NCBI GenBank assembly: GCA_030681035.1
Contig: JAUXUI010000019.1
Coordinates: 1 to 63,943 of the forward strand
Source of the DNA: Lysobacteraceae bacterium
GTDB taxonomy: Bacteria > Pseudomonadota > Gammaproteobacteria > Xanthomonadales > Xanthomonadaceae
Direction of reading: 5' to 3'
DNA length: 63,943 bases
The translations under genes and the position numbers were made by a program. Position 1 is the first letter of the stretch. Every line of letters starts with the position of its first letter. The notes beneath the pieces are model-generated. The model was not told the origin of the DNA, ran no database searches, and saw only the letters and a list, made by a program, of their open reading frames with translations. Positions 37,224 through 47,023 of the stretch are shown piece after piece.

Positions 37224-39323
37224 TCAGGCTTCGGTAGTCTCGTTGACTGCCTTCATCGACAGGCGGATGCGGCCCTGCTTGTCGACTTCCAGCACTTTGA
37301 CCTTGACCAGATCGCCTTCCTTGAGCTTGTCGGATACCTTCTCGACCCGCTCATCGGAGATCTGCGACACGTGTACCAAGCCATCCTTGCCCGGAGCGAT
37401 GGTGACAAATGCACCGAAGTCCATGATCTTGGCGACCTTGCCTTCGTAGATCCGGCCTGGCTCGACATCGGAGGTGATCTGCTCGATCCGCGCCTTGGCC
37501 GCTTGCGCGGCAATGGCATTGGCCGAGGCGATGACGATGGTGCCGTCATCCTGGATATCGATCTGGGTGCCGGTTTCCTTGGTGATCGCCTGGATCACCG
37601 AACCACCCTTGCCGATCACTTCGCGGATCTTGTCCGGATGGATTTTGATGGTGATCAGGCGCGGCGCAAACTCGGACATTTCAGCGCGCGGTGTGTTCAG
37701 CGCCTTGGCCATTTCGCCGAGGATATGCAGACGACCCTGCTTGGCCTGGGCCAGCGCGATCTTCATGATCTCTTCGGTGATGCCGTCGATCTTGATGTCC
37801 ATCTGCAGGGCGGAAATACCGTCAGCCGAGCCGGCCACCTTGAAATCCATGTCGCCGAGATGATCTTCGTCGCCGAGGATGTCGGAGAGCACGGCAAAGT
37901 CGCTGCCTTCCTTGATCAGGCCCATGGCGATACCGGCCACCGGCGCCTTCAGCGGCACGCCCGCATCCATCATCGACAGCGAGGAACCGCACACCGACGC
38001 CATCGACGAAGAACCGTTGGATTCAGTGATCTCGGACACGCAACGCACGGTGTACGGGAACTCCTCGATGCTCGGCATCACCGCCAGCACGCCGCGCTTG
38101 GCGAGACGGCCATGGCCGATTTCGCGGCGCTTGGGGCCCATCATCGGACGGGTCTCGCCGGTGCAGTAGGGAGGAAAGTTGTAATGGAACATGAAGTGTT
38201 CTTTGTATTCGCCGGAAACGGCATCGATCACCTGGCCGTCGCGGGCAGTGCCCAGCGTGGTCACCACGATTGCCTGCGTCTCGCCGCGGGTAAACAGTGC
38301 CGAGCCATGGGTCCGTGGCAACACACCGGTATTGATCGAAATCGCGCGCACCGTAGTCAAGTCACGACCATCGACACGGACCTTGGTGGCCAGCACCATG
38401 GCGCGCATCGTTTCATATTCCAACTCGCCGAATTCCTTGCCGATCTGGCCCGGAGTCCAGCCCTTGGCGGCGGCCTGCTCCTTCAGCGCTTCGATCACTT
38501 CTTTCTTCAGCGCAGAAATCGCATCCTTGCGCTCGGCCTTGACCTGGATGCGGAACGCATCAGCCAAACGGTTGCCGATCACCGCCTTGATGGCATCGAT
38601 CAGCTCGGTCTGCGGCGCCGGTGCCTGCCACGGGAAATCCTTGGCACCAACCTCGGCAACCAGCTCGTTGATCGCCTTGATCACGGTTTGCAATTCACGA
38701 TGACCGAACATCACCGCGCCCAGCATCACCTCTTCGGACAGCAGATTGGCTTCCGACTCCACCATCAGCACCGCGCCCGCAGTGCCGGCGACAACCAGTT
38801 CCAGCTCCGAGGTTTTGAGCTCGGTGGCGGTGGGGTTGAGCAGGTACTTGCCGTCGGCGTAACCCACCTTGGCGGCACCGATGGGGCCAGCGAACGGCGC
38901 GCCGGACAGCGCGAGCGCGGCAGAGGCGCCAATCAGCGCCGGGATGTCGCCGTCGATCTCGGGGTTCATCGACATCACGGTGGCGACAACCTGGGTCTCG
39001 TGACGGAAACCCTCGGGGAACAACGGCCGGATCGGGCGGTCAATCAGCCGCGAAATCAGCGTCTCTTTTTCGGTCAGGCGGCCTTCACGCTTGAAAAAGC
39101 CGCCGGGAATGCGGCCACCGGCGTAAAACTTTTCCTGGTAATCGACCGTGAGCGGGAAAAAATCCAACCCCTCACGAAGCCCCTTGTTGGCCACTGCGGT
39201 GACCAGCAAAACGGTATCACCCATGCGGACAATCACTGCACCGCTGGCTTGACGGGCGATTTCACCCGTTTCCAGCGTGATCTGGTGATTTCCGTACTGG
39301 AATGTCTTGGTTACTTTCGCCAC
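37224..39323 (-). CDS. pnp: Polynucleotide phosphorylase
   Basis: 699 residues from a GTG at 39323 ([20 protein letters not shown]) with AGGAG nine bases upstream. It is a 3'-5' phosphorolytic exoribonuclease of the degradosome. It has two RNase PH-like domains ([20 protein letters not shown] in the first, [10 protein letters not shown] and [20 protein letters not shown] in the second), a KH domain ([16 protein letters not shown]) and a C-terminal S1 domain ([15 protein letters not shown]). It follows rpsO by 22 bases, the usual rpsO-pnp order, and ends at a terminator. Confidence 0.98.
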   Translation of the reverse strand: MAKVTKTFQYGNHQITLETGEIARQASGAVIVRMGDTVLLVTAVANKGLREGLDFFPLTVDYQEKFYAGGRIPGGFFKREGRLTEKETLISRLIDRPIRPLFPEGFRHETQVVATVMSMNPEIDGDIPALIGASAALALSGAPFAGPIGAAKVGYADGKYLLNPTATELKTSELELVVAGTAGAVLMVESEANLLSEEVMLGAVMFGHRELQTVIKAINELVAEVGAKDFPWQAPAPQTELIDAIKAVIGNRLADAFRIQVKAERKDAISALKKEVIEALKEQAAAKGWTPGQIGKEFGELEYETMRAMVLATKVRVDGRDLTTVRAISINTGVLPRTHGSALFTRGETQAIVVTTLGTARDGQVIDAVSGEYKEHFMFHYNFPPYCTGETRPMMGPKRREIGHGRLAKRGVLAVMPSIEEFPYTVRCVSEITESNGSSSMASVCGSSLSMMDAGVPLKAPVAGIAMGLIKEGSDFAVLSDILGDEDHLGDMDFKVAGSADGISALQMDIKIDGITEEIMKIALAQAKQGRLHILGEMAKALNTPRAEMSEFAPRLITIKIHPDKIREVIGKGGSVIQAITKETGTQIDIQDDGTIVIASANAIAAQAAKARIEQITSDVEPGRIYEGKVAKIMDFGAFVTIAPGKDGLVHVSQISDERVEKVSDKLKEGDLVKVKVLEVDKQGRIRLSMKAVNETTEA

Positions 39324-39345
39324 GTTGCAATACTCCTGAATAGGC

Positions 39346-39606
39346 TTAACGACGGATGCCGAGACGTTCGATGAGCGTCTTGTACCGCTCTGCATCCTTG
39401 GCCTTGAGATAGCTCAGGAGACGGCGGCGCTGATTGACCAGCATGAGCAGGCCACGGCGCGAATGATGATCGTGTTTGTGGGTCTTGAAGTGGCCCGTGA
39501 GATGCTCGATGCGGGCCGAGAGCAGGGCGACCTGAACTTCCGGGGAACCGGTGTCGTTGGCGCCACGCTGAAACTCGGAAATGATCTTGCTGGTGTCGAT
39601 GGACAT
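39346..39606 (-). CDS. rpsO: 30S ribosomal protein S15
   Basis: 86 residues from the ATG at 39606. S15 binds the central domain of 16S rRNA. Family segments are [39 protein letters not shown] and [16 protein letters not shown]. The upstream region (39607-39804) has a hairpin and could hold the translational operator known for S15 in E. coli, but I see no certain match. pnp follows directly. Confidence 0.98.
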   Translation of the reverse strand: MSIDTSKIISEFQRGANDTGSPEVQVALLSARIEHLTGHFKTHKHDHHSRRGLLMLVNQRRRLLSYLKAKDAERYKTLIERLGIRR

Positions 39607-39682
39607 GGAAACCTCGATTGATGCGGGGCCTGCAGGAACGCCGTTCAAAAAGTGGCGCACCACATGACTCGCCGATTGAAAG

Positions 39683-39723
39683 AAAACCGCCGCTCACCTG
39701 AGCAAGCGTTGAGCACGCGGCGG
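39683..39723 (-). terminator. Hairpin between truB and rpsO
   Basis: On the minus strand CCGCC...GCTCA pairs with TGAGC...GGCGG, with a short bulge and a 13-base loop, and TTTTCTTTC follows. It would end the rimP-to-truB transcript or attenuate entry into rpsO. Confidence 0.6.
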
Positions 39724-39804
39724 ACGTCAACGCACTGGCGTTAACTTGCTGATTGTACATCGTCCGATTGATGCCAACAAGGAAAAACAAGCGGGCGAAC
39801 CGGA

Positions 39805-40734
39805 TCAACCGCTGGCACAGGCCCAGGTAAACAGGCGCCTGGGCCACACCCGGCCGCGCTCATCGACCCGACCAAGGCCAAGGCCGCGCTCGTCCAGCCA
39901 CAAACCTACCTCTCCCGGAGCAAGCTCGTGCTCTGCCGCACAGGGTTGCCCACAGCCCAACCGCGCCGCATCCGATGCACTGACCGCTAACCTGGGCCAT
40001 GCTGCCAGAGCGTGCTCGACCGGCAGCAGGCAGGACATCAGCGCATCCTCGCCCATGGCCTGCAGGCATTCAAGGGTCTGCATTTGTGCTCCGCGAAACG
40101 GATCAACCCAGGTGCGGCGCAGCATGGTGACGTGCGCGCCACAGCCCAAGGACTCGCCCAGATCGCGGACCAAACTGCGCACGTAGGTTCCCGAGCCGCA
40201 CTCGATTTGCAAATCCAGCAATGGCGGCTCAAATCGGCTACATGCCAGTGAGTTCACCTGCACTTCGCGCGCCTGCGTCACCACCTCCTCGCCGCGACGG
40301 GCGCGTGCATATTGCGCCTCGCCATCGCGCTTGAGCGCCGAGTAGATCGGTGGATGCTGAAAAATGGTGCCACGCAAAGGCGCCAATGCTTGCTCGATCT
40401 GCGCCATGCTCAACATCGGCAGTGGTCGGGTCTGGATGACCCGGCCTTCGGCATCGTCGGTATCGGTGTTGACGCCCAGGCAAGCGGTTGCGATGTAGGC
40501 CTTGTTGGCACCGAGCAGCCCGCCAGCAAGCTTGGTTGCCTCGCCCAGACACAATGGCAACATGCCGGTGGCCAGCGGATCAAGGCTTCCGGTATGGCCG
40601 CCCTTGGCAGCGCGCAGCAGCCTGCGAACGGCCTGCAAAGCCTGATTGGAGCTCAAGCCCTGCGGCTTGTCGAGCAGGATCAAGCCATTGACATCACGCC
40701 AGGTGATGCGGGCAGCGGAGAAGTTGCGCGCCAA
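39805..40734 (-). CDS. truB: tRNA pseudouridine(55) synthase
   Basis: 309 residues. It converts U55 of the tRNA T-loop to pseudouridine. The catalytic motif GGHTGSLDPLATGMLPLCLG has the nucleophile Asp52. Other conserved parts are LLDKPQGLSSN and the C-terminal PUA-like region. It starts two bases after the rbfA stop and belongs to the rimP-nusA-infB-rbfA-truB operon. Confidence 0.97.
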   Translation of the reverse strand: MARNFSAARITWRDVNGLILLDKPQGLSSNQALQAVRRLLRAAKGGHTGSLDPLATGMLPLCLGEATKLAGGLLGANKAYIATACLGVNTDTDDAEGRVIQTRPLPMLSMAQIEQALAPLRGTIFQHPPIYSALKRDGEAQYARARRGEEVVTQAREVQVNSLACSRFEPPLLDLQIECGSGTYVRSLVRDLGESLGCGAHVTMLRRTWVDPFRGAQMQTLECLQAMGEDALMSCLLPVEHALAAWPRLAVSASDAARLGCGQPCAAEHELAPGEVGLWLDERGLGLGRVDERGRVWPRRLFTWACASG

Positions 40735-40736
40735 GA

Positions 40737-41096
40737 TCAGTCCGGCTTTATGGCTACGCCGCGCAGCAGCGCCTCGATGCGATCACCACGATCCACTGAG
40801 TCATCGTAATGAAAGTGCAGCTCTGGAACCGAGCGCAGTTTGAGCATTTTGCCGAGGCGGAAACGGATTTCGCGCGCGCGATCACGTAATGCCTTTACCG
40901 CAGGCAGCCCTTGCTCTGGAAGCAGTGTGGTGACAAACACTTTGGCGTGTGCCAGATCGCGGCTGACTTCGACATCGGATACGCTGACCGAAGGCAGGCC
41001 ATCATTGCGCACGGCTTCATGTACCAGGGCGCCGATTTCACGACGCAGCTGCGCCGCAATGCGGTCGGTACGCTGGAAGGATTTGTTGGTTGGCAT
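40737..41096 (-). CDS. rbfA: 30S ribosome-binding factor A
   Basis: 119 residues, a KH-fold assembly factor for the small subunit, important in cold. Typical segments are RTDRIAAQLRREIGALVHEA, VSDVEVSRDLAHAKVFVT and the C-terminal LHFHYDDSVDRGDRIEALL. It lies between infB (347 bases upstream, with a composite repeat) and truB. Confidence 0.97.
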   Translation of the reverse strand: MPTNKSFQRTDRIAAQLRREIGALVHEAVRNDGLPSVSVSDVEVSRDLAHAKVFVTTLLPEQGLPAVKALRDRAREIRFRLGKMLKLRSVPELHFHYDDSVDRGDRIEALLRGVAIKPD

Positions 41097-41155
41097 GGGC
41101 GCTGGCGATCAGGTTGGGGTGTTGGCAAAGCGGCATCGATGAAGCCGGGACTCGT

Positions 41156-41392
41156 GGTCCGCAAAGGACGCAAAGTTGGCTAAGGCAAGCCCAAGTCTCA
41201 ATACAATTATGTCAGGGACACGCTGAACAAATGAATTTTCGTCATTCCCGCGAAAGCGGGAATCCATCGAAATCAATAGCCTGGACCCCGGCTTTCGCCG
41301 GGGTGACGACAGGATGAGCTGTCGTTCAAACGAACAGTATAGGCCCAAGTCTTGATTTGATTTCTTTGCGGCTATTGCGTCCTTTGCGGACC
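41156..41392. repeat. Composite nested inverted repeat between infB and rbfA
   Basis: Outer arms GGTCCGCAAAGGACGCAAAG (41156-41175) and GCGTCCTTTGCGGACC (41377-41392) are inverted. Inside, two ATTCCC/ACCCCG hairpins face each other: GTCATTCCCGCGAAAGCGGG then AATCCA (41241-41266), and TGGACCCCGGCTTTCGCCGG then GGTGACGAC (41282-41310). Just before the left arm is GCCGGGACTC, a single heptamer-like unit. No gene or clear terminator lies in 41097-41443, so the infB-rbfA transcript must cross it. Confidence 0.8.
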
Positions 41393-41443
41393 ACAAGCTC
41401 TTGCGTCGTCGCACTATCATCCATACTTGTTGGCGGCGAACCC

Positions 41444-44035
41444 TCAGAGGCTACGCGCCACCTCGATCCGCTCGAAGCACTCAATCTGATCGCCCGGTTT
41501 GACATCGTTGTATTGCTTCACCGCGATACCGCATTCGGTACCCATGCGCACTTCTTCGACGTTGTCCTTGAATCGGCGCAATGATTCCAGCTCACCCTCG
41601 AAGATGACGGTGTGATCGCGCAACACGCGGATCGGCTTGTTGCGTCGCACCGTACCTTCGACCACGATCGAACCGGCGACAGCGCCAAACTTGGAGCTGC
41701 GGAACACATCGCGCACTTCGGCAATGCCGATGATCTCTTCACGTATCTCAACACCAAGCAAGCCCGAAGCTACCTGTTTCACCTGATCGATGACATCGTA
41801 GATGATCGAGAAATAACGCAAATCAAGGCCACTGGCTTCAATCATCCTGCGCGCAGTAGCATCGGCGCGCACATTGAAACCGATGATGACTGCCTTGGAC
41901 GCTGTTGCCAGCGTGGCATCCGACTCAGTGATACCGCCAACGCCGGAGGCAATCACATTGATGCGAATGAGATCGTTCGACAGCGCAACCAACGACTCAC
42001 ACAAGGCCTGCGTGGAGCCCTGCACATCCGCCTTGATGACCAGATTGAGGATGACCTGCTCATTGCCCTGCCCCATTTGCGCCATGATGTCTTCCATCCG
42101 GCTGCCGGCAGATTTGACCAGCCGCGACTCGCGGCGCCTGGCATCACGCTGCTGTGCCACATCCTTGGCCAGGCGCTCGTCCTCAACCACCGCGAAATCG
42201 TCACCGGCATCGGGGACACCGGACAGGCCAAGAACAACGACCGGTATAGACGGCCCGGCTTCATCGACCTGCTTGCCGGTTTCGTCAAACAGGGCGCGCA
42301 CGCGACCATACTGAATGCCGCAAACCAGGTAATCGCCTTTTTTCAGGCTGCCGTTCTGCACCAACACGGTTGCCACCGGGCCACGGCCCTTGTCGAGACT
42401 CGACTCGATCACCACACCCGCAGCGCTACCGTGCTGAACGGCCTTGAGCTCCATCACCTCGGCCTGAATCAGGATCGCGTCGAGCAAGGCATCAACGCCA
42501 TCGCCGGTTTTTGCCGAAAGCGGGACGAACTGCACATCACCACCCCAATCCTCGGGAACGACTTCCTGCGCGACCAGCCCCTGTTTGACGTTGTCCAGGT
42601 TTGCACCGGGCTTGTCCATTTTGTTGACAGCCACGATCAACGGCACATTGGCGGCACGCGCGTGCTTTATCGCCTCGATGGTCTGCGGTTTGACGCCATC
42701 ATCGGCGGCAACCACCAACACCACGATATCGGTGAGCTTGGCACCACGCGCACGCATTGAGGTAAACGCGGAATGGCCTGGAGTGTCGAGGAAAGAAATA
42801 ACACCCTTCGGTGTTTCCACATGGTAAGCACCAATGTGCTGGGTAATGCCACCGGCTTCACCGTCCGCAACTTTGGCGCGGCGGATGTAATCGAGCAATG
42901 AGGTCTTGCCGTGATCGACATGGCCCATGATGGTCACCACTGGCGGGCGCTGCGCGGCATCGCCGCTGGCCGAACCCACCAATTCCGACAATGCCATCTC
43001 GGCGTCTTTGGCTTCGGCACGTATCGAATGGTGGCCAAGTTCTTCCACAACCAGCACAGCCGTGTCGTGATCGAGCACCTCGTTGATGGTAGTCATCACA
43101 CCCATCTTGAACAGCGCCTTGACCACTTCGCCGCCTTTCATGGCCAGCTTTTGCGCCAGATCGGCTACCGAAATCGCGTCGCCAATGGCAACTTCACGTA
43201 CCACCGGCGCGGTTGGACGCGAGAACCCGTGCGGACCGCTGCTGCCGCGTGCGGATTCCGCTGTCTGGCCCTTGCCACGTCGCTTGCTGCCGGCGCCACG
43301 GCGTGCGCGTTCGCTGGCAGAAAGATGCAACTGACCTGCAAAGCGACCGCTTTCCTCGTTTTCGCGACGCGGGGCGGCACGATGCGGCTTGTGCCGCGCT
43401 TTGTCATCGTCACGGCGCGGGGCGCGCACCACGTCGGTAGCTAGCGGCGGTACTTCAGCACCGACATCGGCATCGACAACCGCATTCTGTGCAACTGCCT
43501 CTTGTACCTGCGGCTCAGGCTCAAGTGCTGCTGCCTGCGCACGCGCTGCGGCAGCAGCCGCTTCGCGTTCACGTGTCAGTTCCTGCTCACGAGCGGCCAC
43601 CTCTTCAGCGCGCTTGCGCGCCGCATCCAGACGCGCCGTTTCGACCGCATCCTGCTGGGCACGCGACTCATCAAGCTTGCGTTGCGCATCAACGCGCTCG
43701 GCATCAGCCGGAGCCTCTACCTCACTGCGCTTCACATAAGTTCGCTTCTGCCGAACCTCGACCGCAACCGTTGACTTGCCCTTGCCCGCAGGCACCGTGA
43801 TTTCTTCCACCTTGCGCCGTTTCAGCGTGATCTGGCGTGGAGCCGATTCATCGGTAGCAGCATCATTTTTACCGTGAGCACGGCGCAGAAACCCGAGCAG
43901 CTTGAGCTTCTCGGTGCTGCTAACCGCCTGATCCGGCCCGCTGAACTTCATGCCGGCCTCGGCGAGCTGCTCCAGCAGCTTTTCAACCGGGGTACCGACC
44001 AACGCCGCTAGCGAGCGAACCGTAACTTGGGACAT
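41444..44035 (-). CDS. infB: Translation initiation factor IF-2
   Basis: 863 residues. It begins with the IF2 N-terminal helical domain ([20 protein letters not shown]), then a long charged Ala/Glu/Arg-rich linker (about 60-270). The G domain has [16 protein letters not shown] near residue 370, DTPGHSAF and NKMD ([11 protein letters not shown]). Domains II, III and C2 follow. It loads fMet-tRNA onto the ribosome. It lies 140 bases after nusA in the rimP operon. Confidence 0.98.
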   Translation of the reverse strand: MSQVTVRSLAALVGTPVEKLLEQLAEAGMKFSGPDQAVSSTEKLKLLGFLRRAHGKNDAATDESAPRQITLKRRKVEEITVPAGKGKSTVAVEVRQKRTYVKRSEVEAPADAERVDAQRKLDESRAQQDAVETARLDAARKRAEEVAAREQELTREREAAAAAARAQAAALEPEPQVQEAVAQNAVVDADVGAEVPPLATDVVRAPRRDDDKARHKPHRAAPRRENEESGRFAGQLHLSASERARRGAGSKRRGKGQTAESARGSSGPHGFSRPTAPVVREVAIGDAISVADLAQKLAMKGGEVVKALFKMGVMTTINEVLDHDTAVLVVEELGHHSIRAEAKDAEMALSELVGSASGDAAQRPPVVTIMGHVDHGKTSLLDYIRRAKVADGEAGGITQHIGAYHVETPKGVISFLDTPGHSAFTSMRARGAKLTDIVVLVVAADDGVKPQTIEAIKHARAANVPLIVAVNKMDKPGANLDNVKQGLVAQEVVPEDWGGDVQFVPLSAKTGDGVDALLDAILIQAEVMELKAVQHGSAAGVVIESSLDKGRGPVATVLVQNGSLKKGDYLVCGIQYGRVRALFDETGKQVDEAGPSIPVVVLGLSGVPDAGDDFAVVEDERLAKDVAQQRDARRRESRLVKSAGSRMEDIMAQMGQGNEQVILNLVIKADVQGSTQALCESLVALSNDLIRINVIASGVGGITESDATLATASKAVIIGFNVRADATARRMIEASGLDLRYFSIIYDVIDQVKQVASGLLGVEIREEIIGIAEVRDVFRSSKFGAVAGSIVVEGTVRRNKPIRVLRDHTVIFEGELESLRRFKDNVEEVRMGTECGIAVKQYNDVKPGDQIECFERIEVARSL

Positions 44036-44175
44036 ATAACTTCCTGTTCCTGTGGCGCATTGCGCCTAAACTGCAAATATCTGACAGGTTGAGCGGGCAT
44101 ATCCCGCAAAACCTCAAGCCCGCAATTGTAACCGTTGGCGAGCACCCGCGCTTGACAGCGGGCACTCAGCCCCAA

Positions 44176-45681
44176 TCAGCCCGCCGCTTCCAGACGCGCA
44201 ATCTCGGCAGCACGCGCCGCCAGGATCAATGCTGCCGCGCGTTCTGCGTCGATACCGTCGATATCCGAAATTTCATCAGTGGCAAGCTCACCCAGATCGT
44301 CGCTGGTGATGATTCCGCGAGCTGCCAGCGCGTAGGCGGTTGACTCATCCATGCCTTCGAGTGCCAACAGATCATCGGCAGGACGGTGCTCTTCGATTTC
44401 TTCCTCAACCGCCAATGCCTCGTTGAGCAACGCATCACGCGCACGGGCACGCAACTCCTCAACAATACTGTCGTCGAAGCCTTCAACCGCCAGCAATTCA
44501 GCGGCAGGAACATAGGCGATTTCTTCGACGGTGCTGAAGCCTTCGGCAACCAGAATGGCTGCAATTTCTTCATCCACTTCAAGCTTCGCCATGAACAGCT
44601 GAAGAGCGGTCGCCTGCTCTGCAGCACTTTTGGCCTGTACTTGATCGCGGGTCATCACGTTGAGTTGCCAACCGGTGAGGCGGCTGGCCAGGCGAACGTT
44701 TTGCCCGCCCTTGCCAATCGCCTGAGCCAGCTTGTCTTCGGCAACCGCCACATCCATGGAGTGCTTTTCTTCATCAACGATGATCGACTGCACTTCGGCT
44801 GGCGCCATCGCATTGATGACGAACTGCGCCGGGTTGTCGCTCCACTGGATGATATCGACGCGCTCGCCATTGAGTTCGTTGGATACCGCCTGTACGCGTG
44901 AACCACGCATGCCAATGCAGGCGCCTATCGGGTCGGTGCGATGATCGTGCGCAATGACGGCGATCTTGGCGCGGTCGCCCGGATCGCGCGCGGCGGCCTT
45001 GATCTCGACCAGGCCCTGCCCCACCTCGGGCACTTCAAGCTTGAACAATTCGATCATGAACTCCGGTGCAGTACGCGAAATGAACAGTTGCGGCCCACGC
45101 GCCTCGGCACGCACGTCGAACAAGTAACCACGCACACGATCCCCAGCGCGCAGGGTATCGCGCGGAATCGCCTTGTCCTTGGCAATGTAGGCCTCGGCAT
45201 TGCTGCCAAGGTCCACATAAACACTGCCGCGCTCAACGCGCTTGACAACGCCGGTAACCAACTCGCCAATGCGATCTGCCCAGGCTTCCACCACCAGCGC
45301 GCGCTCAGCCTCGCGCACCCGCTGCACGATGACCTGTTTGGCGGCCTGCGCAGAAATACGGCCAAAGTCGGTATTTTCGATTTGCTCCTCGATGTATTCG
45401 TCAACAACTGCGTCAGCACGCACATCAAGCGCGTCCATCAGCCGCAACTGGAACGATGGCGACTCCATCTCGGCATCATCGGCAATGATCTGCCAACGAC
45501 GGAAGGTCTCATAGGTTCCGTCCTTGGGGTCGATGACCACCCGCGCCAACACATCCTCATCGGGATAGCGTTTCTTGGCAGCAGACGCCAATGCCGCCTC
45601 AAGCGCTTCGATAATCACCGCCCGCGGCACGCCTTTTTCATTGGCGACAGCCTCAACCACCATCAACAGTTCTTTGCTCAC
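44176..45681 (-). CDS. nusA: Transcription termination/antitermination factor NusA
   Basis: 501 residues. Domains in order: N-terminal RNA polymerase-binding domain (MSKELLMVVEAVANEKGVPR), S1 domain (LVTGVVKRVERGSVYVDLGS), two KH domains (CIGMRGSRVQAVSNELNGER, AIGKGGQNVRLASRLTGWQL) and two C-terminal acidic repeats of the E. coli type (about 370-500). It modulates pausing, termination and antitermination. It follows rimP by 30 bases. Confidence 0.98.
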   Translation of the reverse strand: MSKELLMVVEAVANEKGVPRAVIIEALEAALASAAKKRYPDEDVLARVVIDPKDGTYETFRRWQIIADDAEMESPSFQLRLMDALDVRADAVVDEYIEEQIENTDFGRISAQAAKQVIVQRVREAERALVVEAWADRIGELVTGVVKRVERGSVYVDLGSNAEAYIAKDKAIPRDTLRAGDRVRGYLFDVRAEARGPQLFISRTAPEFMIELFKLEVPEVGQGLVEIKAAARDPGDRAKIAVIAHDHRTDPIGACIGMRGSRVQAVSNELNGERVDIIQWSDNPAQFVINAMAPAEVQSIIVDEEKHSMDVAVAEDKLAQAIGKGGQNVRLASRLTGWQLNVMTRDQVQAKSAAEQATALQLFMAKLEVDEEIAAILVAEGFSTVEEIAYVPAAELLAVEGFDDSIVEELRARARDALLNEALAVEEEIEEHRPADDLLALEGMDESTAYALAARGIITSDDLGELATDEISDIDGIDAERAAALILAARAAEIARLEAAG

Positions 45682-45711
45682 GACTGCAACTCCTCGAGGC
45701 GCATCCGCCCG

Positions 45712-46233
45712 TCAATCCTTGCCATGTTTACGTGGTGCGCGCCCCACGGGGCCCGAAGACGCCAAACCCAGCGCCACCAGATCCGGCACGACACGTGCTT
45801 TTTCGATGTTGGTCAATGCAATGTTCAAAAGCTGATCTTCTATCTGCAAGCTCAGCGTTTGCGCATCGCTTGCCTTTATTACGCCCTGCATCCTGCGCCG
45901 GCCGTCTTGAGGCAAACGCAGAGTCAGCTTTATTTGATGCCCGCAATACAGCGCGTAATGTGCTGGCGTGTACAGCGGCCGATCAATGCCCGGCGATGAA
46001 ACCTCCAGCGTGTACTCGCCGCTGATCGGGTCATGCACATCCATCGCAGCGGAAATCTCGCGACTGGCTCGCGCGCAATCCTCGATGTCAACATGACGAT
46101 CCGCGACATTGATATACACCCGCAACAACGAACGCCCGCTGGTCGGCGAGTACTCAAGGCCCCACAGCTCCAACCCCAGGGACTCAAGCAAGGGCGCCAC
46201 CAGCGATGTAATTCGAGTAACGGTATCGGACAC
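45712..46233 (-). CDS. rimP: Ribosome maturation factor RimP
   Basis: 173 residues from a GTG at 46233 (VSDTVTRITSLVAPLLESLG), with AAGGG about 11 bases upstream. RimP assists 30S maturation. Conserved parts are ELWGLEYSPTSGRSLLRVYI, DIEDCARASREISAAMDVHD and YTLEVSSPGIDRPL. An ATG at 46266 would add 11 residues but has no ribosome site and lies close to a terminator hairpin. It is the first gene of the rimP-nusA-infB operon, downstream of the initiator tRNA as metY-rimP in E. coli. Confidence 0.94.
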   Translation of the reverse strand: MSDTVTRITSLVAPLLESLGLELWGLEYSPTSGRSLLRVYINVADRHVDIEDCARASREISAAMDVHDPISGEYTLEVSSPGIDRPLYTPAHYALYCGHQIKLTLRLPQDGRRRMQGVIKASDAQTLSLQIEDQLLNIALTNIEKARVVPDLVALGLASSGPVGRAPRKHGKD

Positions 46234-46284
46234 GAAATCAACCCTTGTTTCGTCATGAAACTGCATGCCGCCGGGGAAAACACA

Positions 46285-46304
46285 AAAGGGGCCATGCGGC
46301 CCCT
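46285..46304 (-). terminator. Second hairpin between initiator tRNA and rimP
   Basis: On the minus strand AAGGGGCCGCATGGCCCCTT forms an eight-pair stem with a GCAT loop, followed by TTGTGTTTT. It is about 50 bases upstream of the rimP start and may act as attenuator. Confidence 0.75.
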
Positions 46305-46373
46305 TCCGGTACATCCCCCGATCCATCCAGGTTCCGGCACAGGGCTGCCAACAACAGCCCCGGGGCCTACCAA

Positions 46374-46402
46374 CAAAAAAGCCCCGCGAGGAGGCTTTTT
46401 TG
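46374..46402 (-). terminator. Terminator after initiator tRNA
   Basis: On the minus strand AAAAAAGCCTCCTCGCGGGG then CTTTTTTG: nine or more pairs including the A-T part, ending in a T-run, 11 bases after the tRNA. Confidence 0.85.
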
Positions 46403-46413
46403 TCAACTAAAAC

Positions 46414-46490
46414 TGGTAGCGGGGGCAGGATTTGAACCTGCGACCTTCGGGTTATGAGCCCGACGAGCTGCCAGACTGCTCCACCCCGCA
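46414..46490 (-). tRNA. Initiator tRNA-fMet (anticodon CAU)
   Basis: 77 bases with encoded CCA. The anticodon stem carries the three consecutive G-C pairs of initiators (TCGGGCTCATAACCCGA) and the anticodon is CAT. The acceptor stem is TGCGGGG against CCCCGCT, so position 1 and 72 form an unpaired U-U; lack of a 1:72 pair is the other initiator hallmark (C-A in E. coli). It lies upstream of rimP on the same strand. Confidence 0.97.
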
Positions 46491-46539
46491 GCAGTAGAAC
46501 GACGATTATAGGCGGTTGTGCATCGCAACGCAATGCTTA

Positions 46540-46775
46540 GGTCGGTACTCGGGGCTGGAAACTGGAGACTCGGGAAAAGCGAGGTAGTCCGCAAAGAACG
46601 CAAAGAACGCGAAAGGAAAGCCCAATTCGCAGCACATAGGCGGGTGGCTGGGGAGCCGCATGCACGGGCTTGCGGTTACGTGCGCATCCCTCACCGTCAT
46701 TCCAGCGAATGCTGAAATCCAGAGCCTTTCGCTGTATGCCATCAGGTCGGAAGCTGAAGTCGCTGAAATGAAGAT
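46540..46775. repeat. Degenerate composite repeat between nuoN and initiator tRNA
   Basis: A degenerate heptamer stretch (TACTCGGGGCTGGAAACTGG, AGACTCGGGAAAAGCGAG) is followed by a left arm GTCCGCAAAGAACGCAAAG (46587-46605). Then comes GTCATTCCAGCGAATGCTGA then AATCCA (46696-46721). A segment AAGTCGCTGAAATGAAGATC (about 46757-46776) matches the copy at 52230-52265 with its hairpin missing. The interval 46491-47023 has no convincing gene. Confidence 0.7.
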
Positions 46776-46843
46776 CCGAGGCTCCCCGGACTCAAGCGAT
46801 GCCATTCATGCTCGATCCATTGCAGCATGGCGCTGATGAAAGT

Positions 46844-46888
46844 CACGCCCATGAAGGACACGCCCATGAAGGACACGCTCATGAAGAG
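46844..46888. repeat. 15-bp tandem repeat, three copies
   Basis: CACGCCCATGAAGGA at 46844-46858 and 46859-46873, then CACGCTCATGAAGAG at 46874-46888. A more diverged unit (GGCGCTGATGAAAGT) precedes at 46829-46843. The period is a multiple of three and open frames cross it on both strands, but none looks like a real protein. Confidence 0.8.
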
Positions 46889-47023
46889 CAGGATTACCCG
46901 AACCATCGACCCCCTCCACGAAGCGGCCGACGGATTCCTCTGCGTTCTTGGTGTCTTGGCGAGAGCACATGGCGTCTTGGCAAAAAACGTGGATTTCTGC
47001 ACACCCACACTCGCCGACGAGCC

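Noticed and set aside
37218-39374. Long open reading frame of 718 codons on the plus strand
   Set aside because: It mirrors pnp and has the composition of antisense frames. pnp is certain from its domains.
46742-47008. Small open frame of 88 codons with FMSVSFMGVSFMG
   Set aside because: The hydrophobic part is only the 15-bp tandem repeat; no ribosome site is convincing, and frames are open on both strands.
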